Assembly: GCA_949825025.1 (NCBI GenBank)
Contig: OX463784.1
Coordinates: 12,223,283-12,287,282 of the forward strand
Reading direction: 5' to 3'
From: Siphlonurus alternatus
Taxonomy: Eukaryota > Arthropoda > Insecta > Ephemeroptera > Siphlonuridae
Length of the DNA stretch: 64,000 bases
Below the pieces are notes generated by a model. The model was not told where the DNA came from, ran no database searches, and saw only the letters and a program-made list of their open reading frames with translations. Below are positions 25,001 to 37,900 of the stretch, in pieces (within the stretch, counting starts at the first letter, position 1; each line of letters begins with the position of its first letter). The translations under genes and the position numbers were made by a program.

Positions 25001-28000
25001 CACGATTTAACGTTGGTACTGCAGGGTTAACTTCACATAATGGTGTCTTATAAGAGATGTTTTATTTTTTATAAGATGTTGTCACATCATTAATTTGTCA
25101 AGAATCACCAATCAATCAAACTATCAATTTGTCAAGAACGATTTAAAAAAATATATATATCCATCCATAGGTTTACATGAATTGATTAAAAGATATAATT
25201 ATTTAAATGTAGCAATGAATACCTTCCCCGATACCAATCCCCAACAAATTGATGGTTTAATAATTATTACAATAAAATAAAAAATGGATATTGTGGGAGA
25301 GAATATCAAACCAAAGAGAGTATAATAATTTCCTTAGTTAATTAAAATGTTAATAAATGATAAAATAAAGTTATAAAGACTGACATCAAAATCAGTCACA
25401 TTGACCTTGTTGGCTGCTCGTAGAACATAAAAAAAATTTTAGGCAAAAAACTGATAATTTGAAGACCGTTAAGTTTGTATTAACCTTTAATATTTTCACC
25501 AGAAATTTTCTATAGAAATTAATATAAAACAAGCAGCAAACCAAAACTACTGCATAAAAGCAATGCATAATGAACAACAGAAAAAAAATGAAACCAATAT
25601 GATATTCTCTTTTGATTAAAGCCAAATGATGGAGCAGCAAATATGGTTAACCGTTGATATAAAGGCTCTGGTTATGAAATACATCAGCACTATACATTAA
25701 AGGGTCAAATATATAAGATTTCCACTAATCAATGTATGAAATCAGAGCTTTATTAATGATTAGTAAGTTCTATTATTATGATTGAAAACAAAGTTCATTA
25801 TTAAAATCAAATAAATTTGACACCTTTTTTTTTACAAATCAGCTAGCACTGACAAATACAGTTGATAATTTCACACATATTTACGGTAATGTACTGTTAA
25901 TAATAATATTGTTATATCGATCGCTGATACACAAAAGGTACATGTAGTATCTCACAAATGTAAACGTTAGCGGTGTAATGTTTAAGTCCACTCATCTCAT
26001 TGCCAAACTTTACATGTACCTTTCGAACAACAAAAATCGATATAGTTAATTTTAGATATTAATCTATATTTGGAGGCAGACAAAAGACTCTATCTTTAAA
26101 ATTTCAAGCATTTTGTCATTAAGTTTACTTTCATAGTGAACTCAATGTACGTTTAACTTTATAAAAAGGTTTGAATTTCCTTAGATAAACAAACTAACAG
26201 TGTTTTAAGTTGATGCCAGTGAAGTTTCTTATGTGTGAGACTACCACTAGTATATGAAAGTACTAGCCAATTAAAATTATCATTAGACAAAAAGAAACAA
26301 TGTTTTCGAGCGATTAAAAAAAAAAAAATCATCTCAATGTTTCTTTAGTCTCTTTGAAATAAAATGGAATTAGATGAGCGTCAAAAGCGTTTTAATTTCA
26401 GATGCAAAAATCCAAAATAAAATTTAAAGAGCAACAATAATTTTTGACACTCCATTTAAATCCATCTTTAAAGCAGTGTTTCTCAATGTACTGTAAGTTG
26501 AGTAATTTCTTATGTTAGATCGACCAAATAAATAATATTTAAAATGGATCAAATGCAGGTATTCTGCAATCAAAATAAGTTGAGAAACACGGTAGATCTT
26601 CAGTTGCAACTCTTAACCACCACTCTTTATTGACAATTTATATTTATAATAAATTTTATAAAATAAATTGTTGCAACTTAAGATCATTTAGGGATACAAA
26701 AGGTAAGGGGTACCAGCACTGCAAGGGTTCATGAAGATTCAGCAATAATGTAAAATAAAAATATAAAATAAATTCTATCCGTAATGAGCTAGTATGATTA
26801 AATAAATGCCGATTGGACACCGATATGAATTAGTCTTTAAAAAAAAATACACATGCGATTTGTGAATGATTTTTTTTTTATTATTATTATTGTTTTAGGG
26901 ATAAAAAAAAATAATAAAAGTTTTGCTGTAGTGTAATGATACTAACAAATGTAAAGAAAAAAACCCAAACAAACTATCAAATTAGAAGATTTTTTTTTTA
27001 TGCAGACATAATGTCAAGTTAATAATTTGGAGTTGGATTAAAATTATTAAGGTGTACAGTGCTGGCAAATAATCCAGCGCAGGGATATAAAAAAGATATA
27101 TATTTTTTTTTCTTTTTAAGACAGAACAAGAGAGCGATAGATGTGAGAGAGAGAGAGCGAGAGAGAGAGATATATATAGATTGTGGAATTAAGCCTGTCG
27201 CTGCTTTTGTCTGATCACATGGATTGGAGGTTAGGGGAAAAGGTTAAATTGGAATAAGGATGATAAGCAAGAGGGTTATAAAAAAGGAACAAACCAGCAC
27301 TGTACACAATTCCATTAGCAATATTTTTTTTTTCTACAGCTAATACACGGTGGAAGATATTTTATACTCAGAACTCAGGCTGTATACCTAACCTACCTAT
27401 CAGTTAATAAAGTCAAAAGAGAAGCTTAATAAAAATAAAATGAAACGGATATTAAATTTTAAAAAATATCACAAAAAATTAAAAGACACAAATCAATAGA
27501 ATAGTGAAAAGTTTTTTTTTTACTTGTTTTTTCTTTACGCTGCAATCACCTGATTGCATATATGAAGTCTAACTTCTAGCCAGACATAACACTGTTGATT
27601 TTGATTGTTACAATAATCAAAATCAACAAACTTAAGATTAACTTAAAATTAGACTTCATTTAATCAATATGGTGAATAATATTTTTTTAACATTACAAAA
27701 TTGTCAATAAATTAAATCACATCACATTCGAGTGATTGACAAAATCCATTGCTGACATTGTCAGTCATTCTTAATTTAGACAGATATACGTAAAGGAGGG
27801 GAACGGCTTCATCTTTTATATTTTTTAAATTTTTTTGATGCAATGAAGCATATTATGTCTGCACCAAAAGAAATGCCATCTTCCCCCTCCTTCCGGCTAT
27901 TGAAAGTTAAGGCGTTCAAAAAGTTGCGTATATGGCGTAATTTCGAGCTACAGGGAAGCAGACCAATTGCGTGAGGGGTTTCTAGAGAGGTGTGCTGCGA

Positions 28001-31000
28001 TTGGCTGCTTCCCTTTGGAGGCAAAGTATGTCATTGACTCAACTTTTTGAACGCCTTAACTTTCAACAGCCAAAAGTCAGGGAAGGAGGGAGGAGATGGC
28101 GTTTCTTTTGGTGCTTTATTGCATAAAAAAAAAAAAAATTAAAAAATATAAAAGATAAAGTCGTTACCCTCCTTTAACATGAATAAGAGAAGAGAAAAAA
28201 ATAAAACTTAAAAACAATACTTAACTACAAACATCAAATAACATAATTAAAATTTACATACACTTAAGTACATTAAGGGGTCTTTTTGTTTCCAAAAAGA
28301 AAATGTACCAAAAAAGAATTTGAAATCACCACTACATTACTTTATGTTTTTACATTAAAATAATAATAAAAAAAAATAATAAATAAAAAAAATGATGTTG
28401 GATATCTAAACTAAAATTTAACTTTGATTCACAACAGCCTGAGTTCTTGTTTCTTACGGTAGATACCCTCTTGTATGCAGTGCTGATTTCTCGTCCCTCT
28501 TGCTTGCAGCTGGGGTGAGAGGTTGGTGATGGTGGTGGTGGTTTGGGGGGGTAGTAAAATGGAGGGTGGTGTTGGATTACTTACGCGGGTCGTGTGGCGG
28601 GTGCCACTGGGAGCGGTGGTGATCTGACAAAAACAATAGACATCGTTACACCGTAGCAGACAGCTAAAAAATATATCTCTCTCTTCTCTATAAAATTATT
28701 ATCATAATTAAAAAATAATAATAAATAAAAAAGGTAAAGAGAGAGAGATAAAGGACTTAAGGGGAAAAAGATGAAGAGTTGGGGATATGTTTTAGGAGGG
28801 AGAGAAAGAGAGAGAGAAAAGGGGGTGAGTGATTGTTAAAAACTAAAAAAAAAAAAAATTGAAAGTTTTCATTAAATTATGCTTAAGTGAATTATTTTAA
28901 TTTTTTTACAGTAAAAGAAAATATCGACAATTTTGGTGGTACATTTATGGTATAACATAAAAACTCCTTCCAGAAACAGTTTGTCTGACGACACAAATCC
29001 TCCGAAAAGTACATATCATCAGACAAGCCATGTCCTAGATGAACTGACATCTTAAACTCAAACTGTGATTGACTGTTGACATGCTCATGGGCGTCATATC
29101 ACACATGCATCACCGTAATTGGGACAATTAATAAAAAGTTTTAAATTAAATTACTCAGAAATTATTCACTCTAGCATAATTTCACCTGAACAGTTAGTTA
29201 ATGAAAAATAATAATAATTATAAAAATTCATTGCCCATTTAAAATAAATTGCCAGCACAAGCTAATGCAAAAGATTTAAATTTGATTTACAGTATGACCC
29301 CAATGTGTTTTGTTCCTTGTTTGGACAGGTTAAAAAAAAAAAATCAGTATGATTAGGACACAGATATTAGTAGAGTATATTTAGCCGATAAATTTGGAAA
29401 GTTATGGCACAATGATAATATAGTTTTAGTCTTGCAAGGGTGAAATAGTTAAATTTATTACATAAAAATGAACTCCACGATATGACGGTATAACTAAAGC
29501 TTTTTTTTTTTTTTTTTTAACTTCTCATTCTTATATTATTAATATTAATATAAAGGTACCAGAAAGGCAATTGTGAATTTTAAAACAAAACTATCAGATA
29601 TCTATGTCTTATGGGCCGAAAATTAACCAAAAGTTTAAAAGGGTGACGCTACCGTCCAGAGAAGCCTCTGAAATGGAGTATTGACCTCAATTTTTTTTAT
29701 TGTAGAAATGGATAGAGGGTGCAAAGTTATGCTACCCTGATTTTTTTTCAGATTTTTTAGAGCCCGGAAACAATTTTTAAAAAATGATTGAAAGTTCTTT
29801 TTGTGACGTCACGCGGCGGCAAGTCCTATCTTTTTCTTAAGGAGCGGCGTCTCGTGACGTCACAAAAAGAACTTTCAATAATTTTTTAAAAATAGTTCCC
29901 GGGCTCTAAAAAATCTGAAAAAAATCAGGGTAGCACAACTTTGCACCCTCTATCCATTTCTGCAATAAAAAAAATTGAGGTCGATACTCCATTATTATCA
30001 ATTTTTTGTCCATAAGACATGATAGTCTCAGAAAACAAACACAAACTCTTAACAAGATAATACAGGTAAACACAAAGGGGGTATACTGTATTTATAATGA
30101 TAAACATCATAAGATTAGGGGAGAGAAAACTCTGCATCAAGTAGGCAAGTCAGTGAAGCAGCAAATGTGAGGCAAAATTGAACAGCAAAAATAAAACAAT
30201 ACAGTAGTTGCAAAAGCACTTTTTAAAATTAATGAATAAATCTTTTTGTTTTGTAAACACAATACCCCAATAATAAAAAAATAAATCATAAAATTGAACA
30301 CTACATTAAGATCTTACTTAATTTAGACACTTAAAAAAATAAAAGCATAAAATTAATTGAGACAGCTTGTATGAACGTGTTATACTGGATAAATTTTAAA
30401 AGATTAAATCTATTGAGAATTTCATATCATAATGTAAAAACTATCATACAAATTGTCCAGTTTTAACCAAAACAATATTTGCAGTAAAAATTATGTATAA
30501 ACATAAAGTAAAAGCAAATATGGTTTTAGAACAAGAATCAAAACACACAAAATTAACAGCACACAATGCAAGTACATCATTGGCTTCACACTTTATAGTA
30601 ACATTACACTAGCATCACAATGCATTGGTAATTGTTAGGTACTTTCACAAGTACGTCCAGTGTTACTGCAAATATTATTTTAGTGATAATATCTTGTCGT
30701 TATTAAGAGTCAATTTTGGATATTTTTAATGGGAATAGTGACTACTACTTTGACTGAAGTATATAGCTCATAATATTTTGATGTGAACTTTCTTACAAGC
30801 TAACTCAAAACTAGATAGGATTCAATGTATTAAGCTGATAACTAAATAGCATTAGTAGCGAATCTTAAAATGTTAAATTTAATTCCTAAAATAATTCATT
30901 GTGCAGTGCTGAAAGATGGTAATAAAATGTGCTGGATTACTCCGTATTAATAATTAATGTAGATGGAATTCATAGTTAATGATATATAAGATTCCTCTTA

Positions 31001-34000
31001 TAATAAATACTAAAATAACAATATATCAAACACCTGAAAAAACTATTGAAGTGAAGATCAACTAAAAGTAAAACGCAGTAGAAACAATTCGGATGTAATG
31101 ACTTTGTTCATTCACTCTAATTTTAAGTCTATTGAAAATACTCAGTAGCTTACAGTTTGAGCGTAGTTAGATCAATGAAAACATTTAAAAGCCTAATGAA
31201 GCAGTGATGTAACTGGAAACCCTACCGAGGGGGTGTTCAGCCTTTTAATAGACCATTGAACTCCTTAGAGGGTGTTTAGACCAATGAAAACACTAGATAG
31301 TCTCCTGAGGGTGGTGTTTAGACCAATTAAAACACTGGAAAGTCTCGTGAGAGGGTGTTTAGACCAATGAAAACTTTGAGTAACCTAATGAGGGGTTGTT
31401 GTAGAGTAACTCACCACGCCGCTTTTGTCCACGATCTCCTGAATGATGCGACCGCTCTTGCCGATCACCTTGCCCACCAGCAACCGTGGTACCTGGATTG
31501 ACTCCTCGCTGTACTCGAGCATGCCGCGAGCCTGCCTTACGCTGTCTCGGTTCTGTAACATCAAACTTAAGTTAACCCCCTGCATGACGAACAGGAAACT
31601 TTCCTGTAAAGTCATTCTCAGTAATAAACCTCATAAAGCAACAACAGATCTATGGCATTGCAAATCTCTTCAACTGTACTATGTATGCACTTTAGCCAGG
31701 AAGAAAGCTCTGATAATACTCAAATTAGTTACTTGGCTAAAAAATCTACCAGATGTTAATTTGTATTTATAATGTCAACAAACTTCATCAACATGCAGAG
31801 TTTATCATAAAAAGTTTAATGGTGAAGCTCCTACAAGCTGTTTCACTAAATATGACTGTACATCCCATATATATAGTATTATTATTATTTTTATTAATTA
31901 TTTTTATTATATTTCCATCATGAAAAAGTAAGATCTCTTAAATGTACATGTACTAAGCCTTGTTTTAATGCGCGGTTATACAATTACAAACTTGAGAACA
32001 CCTAGAGTAGTTGCACGAAATATTATAGTAGGTTTACCTGCATTGAACTGATATACTGTAAAAGTAACGGTGTCCTACAAGGAGGGCCGTCTAGTCCTAC
32101 ATTGTATAACTTTCTTACCCATGATATTATCGAATATTTAAAAAAGTTTTTTGAAAACGAAGAAGATGTATATTTTTTAGATGTTTATGCCGATGATATG
32201 GCTATTATGTGCAGAGATCTAGTTAAACTTCAACAAGTATTGAACAAAGTGGTTGACTGGTCCAAAGGGAACGGTCTAACTATTAATGCTTCCAAAACAA
32301 AAATTGTTAAATTTAGAAAAGGAGGTAGGCTTAGCAAGACTGATGTTATGTTTTGTAACAATGAAAAAATTGAGTTCGTTAGTAATTTTAAATATTTAGG
32401 AGTAACGCTGCAACAAAGAGGTACGTCCTTTACTTCCCATATTACGGATCGGTGTAAGGCAGCTCTTGCCGCTTCCTACAGTATTTCCAAATTACCTCTG
32501 TTATCTGTAAATACCGCCCATAAGTTATTCCATTTTAAGATTGAGCCAGTCGCCACATATGGACTGGAAATTGTTTGGCCTTATTTAAAAGTTGGCGATT
32601 TTGAAATCTTAGAAGCAATAAAGTCAAGATTTATTAAAAGGCTTTTCTCAGTATCCAAATTTTCATTCTCAAGGCTGGTGTATAAGCTTATCGATCAAGA
32701 TTTTTTTGTGTCAGAACTTCAGAAGAAATACAATTTTCCTTGTACACCAAATTTCAATGACTTTATGAAAAACAGAATTTTGAAAGCCTCGGAGATAAAT
32801 CCCAATTTTTATATTACCCCAGCATTTGTAAATTCTAACTGGCAAAACTGTCAATATAAAGACAGACATATTATAACCAGGTTTGCAATGCACGGTTTCC
32901 ATCACCGTGTTTGTACGAAATTTGTATACCATGAAACCGATGACAACTGTGTTTGTAAATTTTGTGGTCAAAAATGTGAAACATATCATGCCCTGTCTTG
33001 TCCAAAACGAATATATTCTTTAGCATATTTAGCTAATAATGTATGATTTATACGGGTTAATTTATTATTATTATTATTATTTCCAAGTAATAATTATAAT
33101 TGTGTTTTTTTTTAATATTTGTTTTTTCTATGTTCCTAGCTCAATAATTTTTAATGTCATATCATTTATATGTGTATAAATTATTATTTATTGATTTGTC
33201 ATGTTGTGTGTATAATATAAGATTTTATGTTTTTTATGTTTATGTAACATGTAATATGTACACTGTAAGAGTGTTCAATAAAAACTTTAATTAAAAAATG
33301 TAACAATGCTTAAACAGTAATTAAATTTTCTTCTACATTCTCTCTCTTTTACACAGTGCCGAGGTTTGCCTTGAAAAATGATGCAGCAGACTTTGTAAGA
33401 TTGCAGTGATGCACACCAGTCAAGTAATTTAACCCATGTGGTATCTTACCTCGCCGTAGATACGGAAGGTGCACGAGTTTTCCTCAAGCTCGATGTTGGT
33501 GATGCCAGGTAGTTTCCTCGCCTGCTGAATGTTGGCCCCATGAGCACCGATTGCCAGACCCATCAAGTCCTCTCGCACACTGAACTCTTCAGAGAAACTG
33601 CAACAAACAAGGAAAACAAACTCGTCATTAACAGGCTTTACAACTTTCTGTGCTCCATTTGAAAATATACTATACTAAATATTTCATTTTAATTTCCTAT
33701 CTCCCTGAATACTATAAAATTTATTTTGGCTCAATTTAAATGAAAATTACAGATAAAAGTTAAAATTTATTAGCAGGTACTATACAATTGAACTCTGTTT
33801 CAGTACAAATCCAACAGTGCACAGACATTAACATAACGAAACCTATGGACATGGGCAGATGATAATAGGTCTGTTTATAAATACATAATCAGAAATAATT
33901 TATTATCATTTATGAACCTTCAGTACATGGAACATAAGGACCATCAATAATAATCCAGTATTTCTGATTTTGTATTTACAGAGAGACCTATTAACAACTT

Positions 34001-34797
34001 AATTACCATGCATTGAATCACAATATGGTCAACTTTGTCTGGAATAATTAGCTGTCTGCTGCCTCCATGAAAATATTCAACAATGAACTCCATGTCAACT
34101 TCATGAACTTCCATGTCATTCTTGCAATAATTTGTGGAGTCAGACAGCTTGAGCAACAGTTAAGTTAAATGCATAAAATAAATTTGTTTAGATTAAGGGT
34201 AAGATAACACGAACAATCGATTGTTGTTAGTCCCATTTGATTAACATGTAAACTTAGCAACCTCATAATAATTCTGAATTTTTTTTTTAGAGACAGTTCT
34301 TGGCATTAAAAAAATATGGAGAAAATTTCAAAACAATCGGACGATCCAATTTTTTTAAATGAATTTTTTAAATGTTCAGTATAGGGCTTTCCCATGGAGA
34401 CCGAAACTAAAAAATTAATTTAAAAAAATTGGATCGTCCGATTGTTTTTAAATTTTCTGCATATTTTTTTAATGCCAAGAACTGTCTCTTAAAAAAAATT
34501 CAGAATCATTATGAGGTTGCTAAGGTTTACATGTTAATCAAATGGGAGTAACAACAATCGATTGTTCGTGTTATCTTACCCTTAAATAAATTATAAACAG
34601 AAATGTATTTAAAGTATAATTATGTAACTTGATTTAGTTGATTCATAATTTTTCTTGTAAAGTTAACAATACACAATATCACAGTAAACTACAAGAAACT
34701 CTTCTTGTATCTTTTGGTGGAAAAAGTACCAGAACATTTTCAGTCAACAACAGACATGTTTTGAGGGGAGAAAAAAAAAAACGTTTCAATGAAAATT

Positions 34798-34845
<48 letters not shown>

Positions 34846-34954
34846 AAATATGAAATGTAAAAACTTAATATTTAGCTAGCTAAACTTTTTTTTTGTGTGT
34901 GGTTCTCTATATATATTATTGATGAACAAATTAATACCTTTGATAAAAACCTAC

Positions 34955-34991
<37 letters not shown>

Positions 34992-37900
34992 ACATTCAAA
35001 CTTAAATCACAGTAAGATCTTTATTTTGAGTAATTTTATCACATATCATTCTCTCCCCCCACCCTTTCCCCTCCACCTCCTCAGATTTTGTTAAAAATTA
35101 AATTTATTTATCATTTTGTGCATATTAATTTTTTTTATTTAAAAAAGAGTTAGCGTAACAGAATAAAAATTATGCTAAATTTTTTATATTCTCAACCAAA
35201 TTTAAAACCATCAAACCGAAAAAATAATTAGATAAAATAAAAATCCACAAAAAAAGACAAAGCAACAACCTGAGGAACCCAACAACAGTTTGGTGACATA
35301 AAACAGATCACAATTTTGGGTTGGGAGACGAGAAAGACAAAAGATGTCTGAAAATTAAAGCAGGTCATTTCAGACAGGAATGAGGTTGGTAGGAATTTTG
35401 GTCACTTAGGCTACGTACACTCCCAACAAAAATATTCCAGCAAATGAACGGACTACAGCGCGCACTCAAATGATGCGTAAAGCGACTATAAAATGCTATA
35501 GTAAATAAAGTGTGTTCAGCTGGATTCTACAGATTCACTCTCGCTTTTGCAAACAGCTGGGACAGAAAGAATGAAGGAAATAGATGAAGAGGAGGAAGGA
35601 AGGATACCAAAGAAAGAGCCCTTTTCATTATTTCTCTGTCAAATTATAACATGAATATTGAAACTTCGTACAAAACTTTAAAATAAGGAGATCCTGATGC
35701 AGTATTTTAAAATTTAAATGAACATATCTTCCGTTTATGACACTATCTTCCCACAAATCTTGGACAAATCATAATATATAAATTTTAATAAAAAGTTTTC
35801 AGTTTTAATGGGTGGGATTCAAAGAAGAGATAACACATTAAAACTAATTAAGTTAAGGTAGTCTAACCACAATCTTCCTGCTTTTCTTTTCTTAATGAAT
35901 CCTACCCAATATATATTTTTTTAACTTTATGCCTCCAGCTTCTTCATAAATAATTCAGAATTTAAACATCATTATTACAAGATCCAACAACATTCATGTC
36001 CCCTCCCCCGCCCCTATTAAGGACCATCCATTTGAGTGTTGCTACTTACAGAGAGAAGAAATAAGGTAGGTAGGTAAGGGAAGGAAAATGGAAGGTTATT
36101 AAAGTGCTGGCTATTTTGAATGTGTTACCTTGGTGGGGGTGGGGGCCACGCGGAGGAAGAGGCCCCCCCAAACTTGCCCCCCGCTCCACCACGGTTGAAG
36201 CTGCCGTGACCCGCGTGACCGTGATGATGGTACAGGGAAGATGATGATGTAGACCTGGACAAGTTAACCAACCCTCTGCTTTGCTACTATGTCTTTTATT
36301 TTTTATTTTCTTATCAAAATATATACTATAATAAGTCTACACCCGTAACCAAAGAGAACCGCCGGCCAAAGTAACACACACGCCAACACCAAAATAATAA
36401 AAAATATATATATATATTGTGGCACGGACGGGATACAACAACCACACGCAAGCACGCAAAAAAATAAATAAAACATACAATCTACTTGAAGTAATGTATT
36501 GTCACAGAATTAATACCTATGACAGTGGGCAGTGCTGACGAGAGAGTTGTAAAGTGGAAATACCTTTTTCCTACTATTATCAACTTTTTAACTACTTGTT
36601 TTACCTTCCCATCTTCTTGTGTGTCCAGTATTCTTGTATTTTTTTAAACACTGTGATTTTCGATTAATGTTTATTTTTATTTAATATCAGTACTAGTGGA
36701 GCATGAAGAAGCAATAATTAATGATCAATGAATTAAAAAAAAATGCCTGTAGACAATAAAAAATTTAAAACTTTTATTTGTTTATTTATTTATTATATTT
36801 ATTCAAAAAACAGACTACAGGTTAGGTAATCCGATTATAAACAATAGTTCAACATATATTATATTATATATTCAACCGCAATGATTCACCTTTCTTTATA
36901 AGAATGTTATAATTTAGAAGCTAATCTTGATCACACTTCAAATGTTATTATTTGTGGTTTGACTTCATGAATTAGCATTTTAATGTTATGAGCAGGGGCG
37001 ATCGGTCCATAGATGCGAAGAATGCACTGCATGACCAACACAGATGGGAATGATGGGATTTTTTTTTATTGTCTTTTGGTGCTCCAAGCATATAATTTTC
37101 ATTAGTTTGAATTTATAATTTTGAATAAAATCCCGCTGATCTTATTCTCGCTTGTCTTCGTATTTTTTCGCGATTTAAGACTGCGGCCCGAGTGATCGCA
37201 GTCATCACTACGTCACTAGAACCGGATCTAGCCAATAGAAAAGGCGCAAAATGAGATGGTGGGTGGGGTGGGCTATGGTAAAAATAATAGCTGGTGAAGC
37301 GCTGTATTCAGAGCCTCCTCAACCAATCAAAATCAGATGACGAGAAACTTTGATATTCATATTCGAAAATATTTAATATTTTAATAAATAAATAAGTATG
37401 TTACTCTTTTAAAATAAAAATATCAATTATGAAATTACCACATTTATTCTAATTTTTAAATTACCTAGTCTGTAGTCTTATAGTCTCTAGTCTGATTTTT
37501 TTCATAGAAAAAATATTCTTTGCAAGCTAGCGCCATATATATGCTGTGTTGCAAAAACGAACTACTTAGTAGTTAGTAAATTTCGCAAGCTAGTACGGAA
37601 GCGCACACGTCTGGTTCTGTTCAGTGATGCCTGCGATGTATTTTGCTTGTGTTATGCGTGTCTAGTGTATAATTTAGGGAGTTTCTTTAAACTGTGTGAA
37701 ATATACCTAATATAATAAGTTGACAAATTTATTAATAGTTTACCAAAAAGAGCGTCGTCTATATATGAAATTTTATATTTAGTAAGTTTGTTTTACATTG
37801 ACATATGGTAGAATAAAAATTATACTTATTATAATTTAGGAGCAACGGAAAATAAGAAATAAGACTTTATAATTTGCACCGTTGATTAAAAAGAATGAAA

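Noticed and set aside
31150..31400. CRISPR array
   Set aside because: Units are degenerate, adjoining without unique spacers, and the DNA is eukaryotic.
36120..36254. FMR1 exon 7 as an unrelated transposon fragment
   Set aside because: It has consensus splice sites, an open frame in the correct phase and high GC, so it is more likely a true cassette exon.
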